Source: Forficula auricularia (lineage: Eukaryota > Arthropoda > Insecta > Dermaptera > Forficulidae). Taken from it: a stretch of 64,000 nt of DNA. The stretch's first letter is position 1; every line of letters begins with the position of its first letter. The notes under the pieces were generated by a model. It was not told the DNA's origin and did not search any database. It worked only from the letters and a program-made list of their open reading frames with translations. The DNA lies in NCBI GenBank assembly GCA_024734495.1, contig JALMQS010000187.1, positions 18,538,455 through 18,602,454 on the forward strand, written 5' to 3'. Below are positions 41,650 through 52,396 of the stretch, one piece after another. The translations under genes and the position numbers were made by a program.

Positions 41650-42085
41650 TAGATAGATTGATAAAAAATACAAATCTTTATAATACAATCTTGGAACTTT
41701 TATTTTGAAACTACCCTAGTAGCACAATGTTTCAAACTATATAGTAACTATATAGTGCCTATAAATATTTCGAGAATCTATATAGCCCCTAAATATATAT
41801 TTATAGGCATTATACAGTTACTATGTAGTTTGAAACATTGTGCTACTAGGTTAGTCGTTTCAGGAGAACTTCTCCCTTTATCAATAGAAATTTTAAAAAA
41901 AATTGAAAAAATAAAAAAAAAAGTTGTTTTCAGTAATGTTTCATGGTTGTTTTCGAAATATTAGCGAAAACAAATTTTTTAAAAAATGTCTATTGATAAA
42001 GGGAGAAGTTCTCCTGAAACCTCTAGTTTCAAATTAAACGTTCCAAAATTGTTTTATAAAGATTTGTATTTTTTTTATTATATTA
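41650..42085. mobile_element. Family R foldback, copy 3, with family D inserted
   Basis: The arms ('acaaatctttataatacaat', then 'ttttattttgaaac', then 'aggagaacttctccctttat') are inverted at about 41985-42075. Family D sits at the TA within 'gaaacTAg', precisely where R1 reads gaaactagacg. Confidence 0.8.
41714..41851. mobile_element. Family D MITE, copy 2
   Basis: Palindrome from ccctagtagcacaatg to its inverse, TA on both sides (41712-41713 and 41852-41853). The undisturbed R sequence elsewhere shows a single TA. Confidence 0.85.
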
Positions 42086-42169
42086 AAACAATCAATAATT
42101 AATTTTTTTCGATAGATAGATAGATATATAAAAGAAAAAAAATATTGGTTGTTTTATAATTAAAATAAA

Positions 42170-42870
42170 TAGAAATATTTTAAAAATCAATCTTCAAAAC
42201 GTTAAATAAACCTGACGTTTCGGGAGAATTTCTCCATTTATCAATGCAATTTTTCTGTAATTAAAATAAATACAAATATAAAAAAAAACAATCTTCAAAC
42301 GTTAAATAAGCCATAAGTATCGGGAGAATTTCTCCATTTATCAATGCAATTTTTCTATAATTAAAATAAATACAAATCTTTTAAAAAACAATCTTCAAAA
42401 CGTTAAATAAACCTGACGTTTCGGGAAAATATCTCCATTTATCAATGCAATTTTTTTTATAATTAAAATAAAATAAAATCTTTTAAAAAACAATCTTCGA
42501 AATGATAAATAAACCAGACGTTTCGGGAGAAATTTTCTCTTTATTAATGCCATTTTTTATAATTAAAATAAATACAAATCTTTTCAAAAACAAACTTCAT
42601 AACGTTAAATAAACCATACGTTTCGGGAGAATTTCTTCATTTATTAATGAAATTTTTTTATAATTAAAATAATAATGGTACAAATCTTTTAAAAAACTAT
42701 CTTCAAAACGTTAATTAAACCTGACGTTTTGGGAGAATTTCTCCCTTTATCAATGCAATTTTTCTATAATTAAAATAAGTTCAAATATAAAAAAAAAAAC
42801 TAACTTCAAAAAGTTAAATAAAGTTTCGGAGGAATTTCTCCCTTGATCAATGGAATTTTTCAAGTGAAAA
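42170..42870 (-). repeat. 101-bp tandem array built from an R-type hammerhead-like arm
   Basis: Seven units with 'cgggagaatttctcc' at 42221, 42321, 42422, 42524, 42624, 42730 and 42827, period 97-106 bp. On the minus strand each unit reads ttgataa (or similar), ggagaa...ttctcc(c), GAAACGTC. The hairpin is conserved but the core is TTGATAA rather than CTGANGA. No ORF. Confidence 0.9.
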
Positions 42871-42928
42871 AAAGAAAAAAGTTGGAAAGCAACAAATTTT
42901 ATATCTAAGATTTGTTTTAAAATTTTAT

Positions 42929-42931
<3 letters not shown>

Positions 42932-42965
<34 letters not shown>
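42932..42965. repeat. (TA)n microsatellite
   Basis: About 17 TA dinucleotides. Confidence 0.9.
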
Positions 42966-42967
<2 letters not shown>

Positions 42968-42969
42968 AA

Positions 42970-44482
42970 TAAAATCTTACATTTTTTAGGAAATTCAGAT
43001 TTATTTTTTCAAAAAAATACTTTCACTCACCCTGAAAAAATTATGGGAACCTAGGTGCCTGTAAAGGCGGGTTTTGACCCCCTTGCTAAGACTGATAGAT
43101 ATATTTGTTTGTCAGCTAATTAAACTAACGCCAGATATGTGGGGGAAGGACCTAAAGTTATAGCTATGATCAGCCGCAATCTGCTAGTTATTTTGACTAT
43201 ATGGTATCCTTCTAGTCCAAATTAAACAGTTATAGCATTAGAAATCAATATGTTATACTTTAACATCAAATTTTCGATTATTTTTTTAGAAACTTGAAAA
43301 AATATATTAAAAATTATAGATTTATCATATAGATGATAATATATATAAAAATTACAGATTAAAAGAATTCAATTTATGAAAAGTTCAAACGTGAGTAATT
43401 TTTGAAAAAATATATTTTTTTATTATTTTTCCGTTAGATTAGGTATAACAGAAAACCTCATTTTGGAATTGTTTCTTTAATGATTAAATTTAATTGATAT
43501 TAATTAAATGAAAAGTAGCGTAATTGACATCGTTTGAAGTATAACTATTTTTATGACTCTAAAGAAAATGATTTGTTTTTTGAACAAAAAGATTTCTCTA
43601 CTATTAAATATTTATTGATTTCTAACAAAAAAAAAATACATAATGAACAATGTTTAATTAGATAATAAAATGTAATTGCTTTGTGTAAAATAAGTATTTA
43701 TTTATGTTTGATGCGATTACGAGATAATAAATATTTTAATAGAAATTTAAAATATAACGAGAAAGGGTGGCAAGGAGGGTGGTTTACGTGGAAGTGACTT
43801 GCAACTTCAAGCTTTAGTAATAACTTAGTTGCGAGTTCTGGCAACAGATGGCGCTACACAGCCTAACTTGAAACTTAACTTAAATCAATTCTAAATATCA
43901 ACATTCACTATAAGTATAACAACTGATTGGAGATTTCGAAAAATAAAATGAAGGATTATGAATTAAAAAAATAATATTTTAATTTTTTTTTATTTATGTT
44001 TACATATAATTTATGACTTCACTCGGTACACTCAGATAGCTAAGCGTACCGAGTTTCCCGAGTATTAAATTAACTTATCATAAATTATTTATTTAATTTG
44101 CTTATTCATGTTTAAGAATATCTCAAAATTGGATAAATTTTCAAGTATTTTATGAAGGTCTGTGTATTTGTCTGGATTAAATACCTTATAAAAGTAATAG
44201 CAAGTTTTTTCTTGTGATCAAGTATTTGTATTTTCTAAAAAAACAACTGACTAGATTTTGGACTTTAATGTTTGATAACTTGTGGTTCTAAAATACAAAA
44301 GATCAGAAAAAAGACAATAGTTTTACAAAAAGTCTATGAATGGTGTAGGTAATGATATGGAATTAAGCACAGAATTTTGTACTATATTGCCTTTTTCTGT
44401 CAAGGTGCAATTTTCAATCTCTAAGGGTTTGCTCTAAAATTGTCAATTCACTAAAATTTGAGAAAAGCGTAATATTTATTTT
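42970..44482. other. AT-rich stretch, nothing recognised
   Basis: A ggcaacagatggcgctacac at 43841 resembles insect CTCF-type sites, but a single match is weak. No repeats or exons were found. Confidence 0.4.
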
Positions 44483-45176
44483 ACTTTACCATACAATGTA
44501 TGGCCAAGTATTGTAATCGAGCATGAAAAAAGTTTTTTTTGCTTCTTGTTTTCAAAATATCTAAAAAACGGCTCAAACTATTTTGATTAAAAAAATTCGG
44601 CGAAACCATGGAATTTCGGTCTACAAAAAAGCTCCAATAAGTGAACATCAAAAAAATTATATTTTTCGAGATAATAACTGTTTTGTCAAAATGTCTGTTA
44701 GTCTATGAATTACCAAATTTTTGTGAACGAGGTAGCTCAAAAACTGGTGTGAATATTAAAACCAAATTTCGCACGTAGTTGTGGTGCATTGAGATTAAGA
44801 ACTGATTAGATTTTGGTGCATATTGACCCAAAATTATGGGGGGGGAGGTAAAAATTAAAAATTATAATATTTTCAAACTAAAAAACAAGAAAAATAAAAT
44901 ATAGTATAAAATTTACCTATAATAATAGGAATATTTTTTTTCTGGTGCCAAAATTAGGGGGGAGGGGTCAAAAAATAAAAATCTAGGCCATTTGAGCAAA
45001 CTCAACCAATTTTTTTATACATAATCAGTGGGATAACAGAAGACTAAAAATGCAAAAAACTAACCGCCCAAAATGGGGGGGGGGTCAAAAAATGAAAATT
45101 TAGGCCCTTGTACCAAACTCAACCAGAAGTGTATGGTAAAGTCAAGTGGATGGCCACATCAGAACGTGTCAATTTA
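44483..45176 (+). mobile_element. Family J element, copy 2
   Basis: Starts actttaccatacaatg. Contains the same 'aactggtgtgaatattaaaa', 'aaatttcgcacgtagtt' and 'gcaaactcaaccaa' blocks in order, and ends tgtatggtaaagtcaagtgg plus about 35 bp. It carries a small internal insertion at about 44860-44945 relative to copies 1 and 3. Confidence 0.8.
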
Positions 45177-47070
45177 TTTTTCCAGTTATAAATGAAGTTC
45201 TTTAATATATCAAATTTCCATACTTTAAATTTTAAAATATCTTTAGCTAAGATGGCTTTAACAAAGATTGATTTAGTATTTTTGTTTAGCTTTGTTTTTT
45301 AAGATAAAAAAACCGCTTTTTTATTTTTCCTAATTAATTATTACGTTACGTTACGAATCTCTATTTATACTTGAGAAATTGCGATATATAAAAATCAAAG
45401 AACAATAATATGCAAATTAGTGATTTGGAATAAACTAGGTATCTAGAGCTAGTATTTTATATTTAAGAATAGTCATGCCATTATATTTATTACTATATTA
45501 TTAGTTGGCAATACTGTGAGAATTAGTTTCTGTATGCTAAATAGCAGCATAGATCATTTTCTTCCTGTTGGGGCAATACAAAAATATCTGCCATTTTGTG
45601 ATATGTTTGAGTTTATTAATAGAATTATATTTTTACTTTTAAGTATGATTTATAGAATAGTAATCATTAATGTTTAAAAAGCGCAAATTACACCATATAT
45701 CATCATAAAAAGCAACAATGTTTTTTTGTTTTATCTAGCTGTGAATCCAGGAATAAATGACAAATCGTTTTTCCAGAAATAACATCAAATTCCTTTAGAA
45801 CGCCTGCAGGACCATTTACATTTTATATTGCTTTATAGCTCGTAGTAATCTTAAATACACACATAAAAAGTTAATTTTTATGCATTTATGAAAGTTCAAA
45901 ATATTTTTTTTGACGAAATTAACTTATAATAATCTTATTTTATAAGTATAATTATAGATAGATAATTATATGCTTGAAAATTAAAGGGATGCTGCCTATT
46001 TAACACTATTTTTGAACCAACTTAAAAATCTTGGAATATTAGAATTTCTAGGAACAATTGTTTTACTGATTAGAATAAATTGTACTTAATTGTGGTATTT
46101 ATTCCCCAAAATTGTCATTTTGTTTTAGTCAATTATTTTAGAGATTCATTTAGAGCGTATATTTCAATAATTACATGATGTTGAAGAAGATGATGATAGA
46201 TGGATATTCATCCAAGTAGAAACGTGGGTGTGACTATAACATTGGATTTTGTCTTTTTAATTAGGTATAAATTATTTTTGAGTCATACTTCCCATTTAAA
46301 AACGATCCCCCAAAATTCAAACCTTTCGACAACACAATATGGTCACATCAAACCTTACTGATTTGTCAAATTTTGTACATGAAGACTTTGAACTAGAAAA
46401 TTAAAACTTGGTAAAATTATGGACTATTAATATATATTTGTATACAAAATTTCAAATCATAAGCTACAAGCGTTCAGTAACTTGATATGTAATATAGTGG
46501 CCAGCTTTTACTTTTACTGACAATGCCAGATATTCTTAACAAGTTTCGTAACTAAGACAGACTCACATTATCTCATTTTGGGGCTTCCCATTTAATTCGA
46601 AGAGAATACTGATTCATGCAACAAGAAATGGATTGGAAAAACTAAAAAATATCATTGGCTGCTAAAGAGAGTCACCCAACTCAGAATAAACGGATAAACA
46701 TGTTTCTTACCATAGCTTTGGTGTTATTTTGAAAATGCAATGCTGTTGAATTGAATGCCATACAATGATTCGAATGTTAATGGTACATTTGTTATATAGA
46801 AGTTCTGAAGATAGAAAGTCCAAAATCTTCAGTTATTATAATGGAAACAAAAACATATTAGTACCACAACGAATTTTCTTTTATTATTAAGTTATCGGGA
46901 ATATCGGGATCCAGGTAGACTCAACGTTACAGCCACTTTTGAAATTGTACAATCAAAAAATGATAATAATAATGGAGAATTTCAAATTTAAAATAAATAC
47001 TACAAAAAATTAACATTATATTCACACGGTTTTGACCCGGTCCAAAATATCAAATAAATTCTTTAATATA
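45177..47070. other. 1.9 kb of unique-looking AT-rich sequence
   Basis: No repeat shared with the rest of the window, no palindromes and no convincing exon. A minus-strand 'ctatggtaag' at about 46708-46717 is donor-like but no open exon with an acceptor precedes it. This is the longest repeat-poor stretch here. Confidence 0.4.
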
Positions 47071-47208
47071 GGGATGGTGCGTCACGAGTTTAGCGCCAAC
47101 TGGCGCCGATGAACGTAAGTTTTGGGGGATGATTTATTAAACGTCCAAGACAAAGAGACTCGCTCATGGCCCCTTAGGCTCTGTGCAATCTATTATCTAT
47201 GATATATA

Positions 47209-47867
47209 TTGGAGTAAATAAACCGTTTTTCAGTAAGAACGGATTCTGACTGGTTAAAACGGGTCTCACTGAATACCTTTGTGGCAATTAGAGTTTACTG
47301 ATGTTGGTGGAGTTTGGTTCAAAGGTCTAGAATCATCATTTTTGATATTTCGCCACATTTTGAGTGTTTATTTTTAAAAAATTTTAAACGAAAATCTCCA
47401 AAATTACATCCTCTTCAACTTTGCTTCTAATTTTTGACATTTTCGTTTAAAATTTTTTGAAAATAAACATCCAAAATGAGGCGGAAGATTAAAACTGAAG
47501 AACCAAACTCAACCAACATCAGTAAGCTCTAGTTGCCACAAACGTATTCAGTGAAACGCGTTTTATATAGTAAGAACCCGTTCTAATCAGTAGAGATTGT
47601 GGTGTTGGTGCAAGGTGAAACATCTTTAATAAAGATAAGAGTAAATAGATATTTTATTTAATATGGATTTACTATGAGTTAAGGATACTGGGTCACTTAT
47701 TTCACATTAAAATTTTTTAATGTGAAATAAGTGACCCAGTAAAATTTTTTAATGTGAAATAAGTGACCCAGTATCCTTAACTCATAGTAAATCCATATTA
47801 AATAAAATATCTATTTACTCTTATCTTTAGAACCCATTCTTACTAAAAACGGGTTTTTACTGCAACA
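47209..47867. mobile_element. Family C MITE, copy 4, nested in G and split by family B
   Basis: The arms of C (ttggagtaaataaaccg... to ...gtttttactgcaaca) lie between TATA at 47205-47208 and 47868-47871. Family B sits in its right arm. Confidence 0.85.
47586..47828 (+). mobile_element. Family B foldback, copy 3, nested in family C
   Basis: Near-identical 13-mers agaacccgttcta (47573-47585) and agaacccattctt (47829-47841) flank it. The head 'gagattgtggtgttggtgca' is followed by arms starting 'aaagataagagtaaatagat' and ending with the inverse. The centre is a near-perfect hairpin ('gtgacccagtatccttaact'). Confidence 0.9.
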
Positions 47868-47999
47868 TATATATACTATAACACAATATTTTCCCAAATT
47901 CTCCCAAATTATTTGAATAAATAAACACAAGAGAGCGCTACCTTCGGCAGTAGTGCTGCCTTTATGTTTAACGTATGGTCCCTAGTCTTTTTTTAAAAT

Positions 48000-48542
48000 T
48001 TAATATACCTAAACAAAATGATAATTTTATGAAAATCAATAATTATATGCAAAGTAAGAACAAATAGACATATTTGTTGGGATTGTTTGTAATAGAACCT
48101 CTTCACCTGATATAGGCACAGATATGTACATAGTTCAATGCTATGAATACTATGAAGTTAATCTCAAGTTTCAGGTTGCGTCGCGAACTAACAATGGGCA
48201 ATCAGAGTAACTCTATTAGGATGGAAAACCTCATTAGCAGCCTACTGACAACGGGCTCTCTCTCACCAGGCGCTGGAGAATGAATGGAGAAATTGGAGGT
48301 GGAGATAGAGCCAGGCTCAGAGATCAAGCCAGGAGAAAATTTGAATAGGATTTGAGCTATTCGGGAAATTAGATGGCATTCGCGTGTGGGGAAAATCGTC
48401 TCTTTTTTGATACAATGGAATTCTAAAATCTAAATAGTCATATTCATATGACTATATCAATATAATGGATTCAGAATGATTTTTTTATTTTAATGATGAT
48501 TGAAAATATAGTATAATAATAAGTTCATAAATTCAAAAATAC
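48000..48542. other. Unannotated stretch
   Basis: A moderate-GC patch at 48170-48340 without a recognisable frame. Nothing else. Confidence 0.35.
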
Positions 48543-48550
48543 ACATAGCT

Positions 48551-50030
48551 CAGGGGTTCCCAAACTGTGCGCCGTGACTTCAGAATTAATTCAAACACAA
48601 CGTTTGACCTAATTAGACAAAAAACAAACTGAGAAACTAAAAATGTATTTATTATTCATTTTAATCTCTTACTTACAATTAGACATACATAAGCCGAAAA
48701 AATTTTGATTTTACTAAAAAAATAAACTATGAAATGCCAAGATATTTTTATCGATTTTAATACAGAGTAGGTATATAGAGAAAGACAAAATACGCTATTT
48801 GTTTTAATATAAATCGAGAAAAAAATATTTGACACCCTCAAAAAAATCTGAAATATATGCAAAGGGTCCCCCATGAGGTCTCAATTTCTGATTTTCCTAA
48901 AAAAATTAACTATCAATTCCCAAGATATTTTTATCGATTCTAATACAAGAGTATATAATATAGAGAGACAAAATACGCTATTTGTTTTAATATAAAGCGA
49001 AAAAAAATTATTTGACACCCTCGAAAAAATCTGAAATATAAACAAAGGGTTCCCCTGTGGTCTCAATTTCTGATTTTCCTAAAAAAATAAACTATCAAAT
49101 CCTAAGATAATTTTATCGATTTTAATACAGAGTATATAGAGAGACAAAATACGCTATTTCTTTTGATATAAAGCGGAAAAAATAATATTTGATACGCTCG
49201 AAAAAATCTGAAATATATACGAATGGTCCGCCCCTGTGGTGTGAATTTTTGACTTTCCTAAAAAAATAAACTATCAAATTCCAAGATATTTTTATTAATT
49301 TTAATACCGAGTATATATAGAGAGACAAAAAATATGCTATTTTGATATAAAGCTCGAAATAATCTGAAATATATACAAAGGGGTATATGTGGTCCCAATT
49401 TTTGATTTTCCTGAAAAAATAAAGTATCAAATCCCAAGATATTTTTATCGATTCTAATACAATAGTATATAGAGAGACAAAATACGGTATTTGTTTTGAA
49501 ATAAAGCGAAAAAAATTTATTTGACATCCTCGAAAAAATCTGGAATATATTTATAGGTGGTCCCAGTTTTTGATTTTCCTAATAAAATAAACTATCAAAT
49601 CCCAAGATATTTTTATCGATTCTAATACAGGAGTTATATATTAGAGAGACAAAATACGCTGCTTGTTTTGATATAAAGCGAAAAAAAAATTATTTGAAAC
49701 CTTAGATAAAATCTGAAATATATACAAAGGGTCCCCCCTTCTGGTCTCATTTTTTGATTTTCCTAAAAAAATAAACTATCAAATCCCAAGATATTTTTAT
49801 CGATTCTAATACAAGAGTATTAGAGAGACAAAATACGGTATTTGTTTTGATATAAAGCGAAAAGAATTTATTTGACACCCTGGAAAAAAGCTGAAATATA
49901 TACATTGTCCCCCCTGTGGACTCACTTTTTGATTTTCCTAAAAAAATAAACTATCAAATCCCAAGTTATTTATTTGGCGCCATGAAAATATTTTAATTGA
50001 AAAAAGGCGCCGAGACTCAGAAAAGCCCTG
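48551..50030 (+). mobile_element. Non-autonomous hAT element with internal minisatellite
   Basis: Identical 8-mers ACATAGCT at 48543-48550 and 50031-50038. The left end CAGGGGTTCCCAAACTG is a classical hAT terminus; the right end, read inward, is CAGGGCTTTTCTG. Both subterminal regions have ggcgcc/gcgccg motifs. The interior is almost entirely an array of about 180 bp units. No transposase. Confidence 0.85.
48690..49975 (-). repeat. Minisatellite of about 180 bp, eight units, inside hAT
   Basis: The 'gattttcctaaaaaaataaa' landmark recurs at 48707, 48890, 49072, 49251, 49404, 49572, 49756 and 49931 (spacings 153-184 bp). Each unit has 'ccaagatatttttatcgatt', 'agagacaaaatacgctattt' and 'ctgaaatatatacaaagg'. 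Minus-strand ORFs of 60-100 codons repeat the same peptide and are array artefacts. Confidence 0.95.
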
Positions 50031-50084
50031 ACATAGCTAATTCTAATTTAAAAGATTTAATTTTTCCGAGAATGTCAGGAGCTG

Positions 50085-50150
50085 TTGCTTTATAAAGAGT
50101 AATTAATACGGTTGTCCTCTGCTTGATACAAGATAAACATATACTTATAT
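50085..50150 (+). repeat. Family P arm fragment
   Basis: 'ttgtcctctgcttgatacaa' and 'gataaacatatactta' match the P outer arm. Confidence 0.45.
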
Positions 50151-50310
50151 ACCAAATAAACATATAATATACCAAATATAAATATGTTGAAATGATAAAT
50201 TAAAAAAAAATAATTAATTTTGACTCTACGAAAGATTCAACATTCCCTAAAATAATCACCTCCAATATTTCTACAACTTTTCCAATTTTATTTCAGAAAA
50301 TCCCATTTTT

Positions 50311-51090
50311 ACTTTACCATACAGGGTATGGTCAAGTATTGTAATCGTGCATGAAAAAAGTGGGTTTTTTCCTTCTTTTTTTCAAAATATCTAAAAAACG
50401 GCTGAAACTATTTCGATTGAGCGAAACCAGGGCATTTCGGTCTACAAAAAAAGCTCTAATAAGTGAACATCGAAAAAATTATATTTTTTATAGTTAGTCT
50501 GTGCGTTACCAAATTTGTGGACAAGCTAGCTCAAAAACTAGTGTGAATATCAAAACCAAATTTTACACGTAGTTTTGATTCATTGAGATTAAGAGCTGAT
50601 TAGATTTTGGTGCATATCGACCCAAAATTAAGGGGAGTAGTCGAGGGGGGGGGGGGGTTTTGAGCAAACTCAACCAAAGTTTGTATACATAATCAGTGGA
50701 CCCCCAGAAGTCTAAAAATGCGAAATCTAACCGCCCAAAATGTGGGGGGCAGGGCGGAGGGTCAAAAAATGAAAATCTTGGCCATTTACCAAACTCAACC
50801 AAATTTTGTATACATAATCAGTGGGTCCCCAGAAGTCTAAAAATGCGAAATCTAACCGCCCGAAATGAGGGGGGGCGGAGGGTCAAAAAATGAAAATCTT
50901 TGCCATTTACCAAACTCAACCAAATTTTGTATACATAATCAGTGGGTCCCAGGAGTCTAAAAATGACATAACTAACCCCCCCCCCCCTACATGATTATAA
51001 ATAATTTTATTAAATATTAAATATAAGTGAGGGGCCAGGTTGTATGGTAAAGTCAAGTGGATGGCCACATCAGAACACGTCAGCTTATTT
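50311..51090 (+). mobile_element. Family J element, copy 3
   Basis: The longest copy: actttaccatacagggta at 50311, inverted tgtatggtaaagt at about 51042-51054, and the common end at 51090. The 'caaattttgtatacataatc' plus 'agtgg' block is repeated three times internally, with G-rich runs, giving copy-number variation between J copies. Confidence 0.85.
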
Positions 51091-51930
51091 ATTTTTTTTG
51101 AGAATTCTCAATTCTCAATAATAGAAATTCATAATTATATTTCAGAAATTTCAATTAAATATTAGAAAATCTCACTTGTATTTCAGAAAATAAACAATTA
51201 ACTAAATAAATGACATTTTCTTAAATACAATTGAGGTTTTCTGAAATTGAATTAAGATTTCTGAAATACATTTGTGATTCAATTCAGAATTCTGAAATAT
51301 AATTGGGGTTTTCTAAAATTGAATTGTGGTTTCTGAAATACACTTGGGGTTTCCTGAATTACAAATGGAAAATGTGTAGTATTGTATTTACAAGTTCTAA
51401 AACTCAGAAAATCGGAAAAATATATCTAAAGGTCGGATGATTGCGTATTGAATTCACTCTGAATTCATCTACTGTGTTTAGATATGTCTAAAATATGAAG
51501 ATAGATAATTTTCAAGCATCATTATTTTCTGGCTGTGTGTTTGGATACCCATGATAAATCAAGAAGGGGAAAGTCTTTGTATTTACTGTTTCTATTTTCA
51601 AAACGAAGAACTGTACTTTCTACTTTAAAAACTTGAAGTAAATTAAAAACTTAAGAACAGTTTTTCTGAGCTGAAATTTTGTACCCATGTTTGTATAAAT
51701 AAAATACACTTTCGTGCCAAGTTTCAACATTGTCGCTTAATTGTTTCGCTGAATAAAAGATTTCGATTTTTCCTACAATTTATAATAATCCTTAAGTTGT
51801 GATAAAAAGTAAACTGAGTGGATGATTAAAAAGACAGGATTTTTCGCCTAAGTTCCCACATAGATTATAAAATGAAGGAAATGTTATGCAGACAATCGAG
51901 GGTTTTTAGGATTATGATCAAGCATTAAAA
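51091..51930. other. AT-rich stretch with 'tttctgaaat' motif repeats
   Basis: Short repeats of the type ttctgaaatacaattgaggt recur at about 51170-51370 in both orientations. Nothing coding. Confidence 0.4.
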
Positions 51931-51935
51931 CTCAC

Positions 51936-52009
51936 CAGATGTGGCCAGCACAATGATTCCCGTTAGGTAGAAGACCAAAACGGTTAGTTTTATAAACAAT
52001 AAATAAATA
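51936..52009 (-). CDS. Possible exon encoding one transmembrane helix
   Basis: On the minus strand a strong donor (catctg followed by gtgagt) ends at 51936. The frame upstream is open and encodes IYLLFIKLTVLVFYLTGI followed by IVLATS, a hydrophobic helix. The best upstream AG is at 52010-52011 but its pyrimidine tract is poor. The spacing of the hydrophobic residues and LTG recalls the first membrane helix of tetraspanins; this is a weak resemblance. It could be chance. Confidence 0.35.
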
Positions 52010-52396
52010 CTGGATGACCCACTTAAGCATCAAGTATTTTTTTTCTTCATTTATTACTTATCCTATAAATTATATTAAAATATAATTTCTTTTAATTATA
52101 ATGATTTATCTTAAAAAATAAAATAATAAAATAATTATTGAAAAATGAGGGTTAATAGAATGTACCTTTTAATTACTCTAATCTAAACGATTGAATTTAT
52201 ATTTTATTCTATATTTTTACTATCCACAGATTAATTTAAAAATAGATTTAGAATACAAATTAAAGAATTTTTCAGAGAGTAGTAGAGTTGTTTTAATTTA
52301 TTTGGAATTTATTTTCTAAAAAAAGTGTCTTAAGTTTGTTAGAAATAAATACATTTACGCAAACTCAAAAATAATATTACGATCATTCCATTATCA

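Larger units (their letters stand above)
47071..47982 (+). mobile_element. Family G MITE, copy 1, split by family C
   Basis: The two halves (47071-47208 and 47868-47982) together match the intact copy at 56452-56695: 'tttagcgccaactggcg', 'gggggatgatttattaaacg', 'caagagagcgctaccttcgg'. The inverted ends are short (gggatggtgcgt and acgtatggtccc) and TA is on both sides. Confidence 0.8.

Noticed and set aside
43835..43862. CTCF-like site 'agatggcgct'
   Set aside because: A single short match; such sequence also occurs in insect repeats and no context supports it.
48656..49527. Four similar minus-strand frames that might be a repeat protein
   Set aside because: They are successive translations of the 180-bp minisatellite units in shifting frames, AT-driven Phe/Ile/Tyr-rich, and lie inside a hAT element.
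51936..52009. Reading the LTVLVFYL peptide as a nicotinic receptor M1 segment
   Set aside because: Only eight residues agree, and the sequence that should follow M1 in that family is absent.
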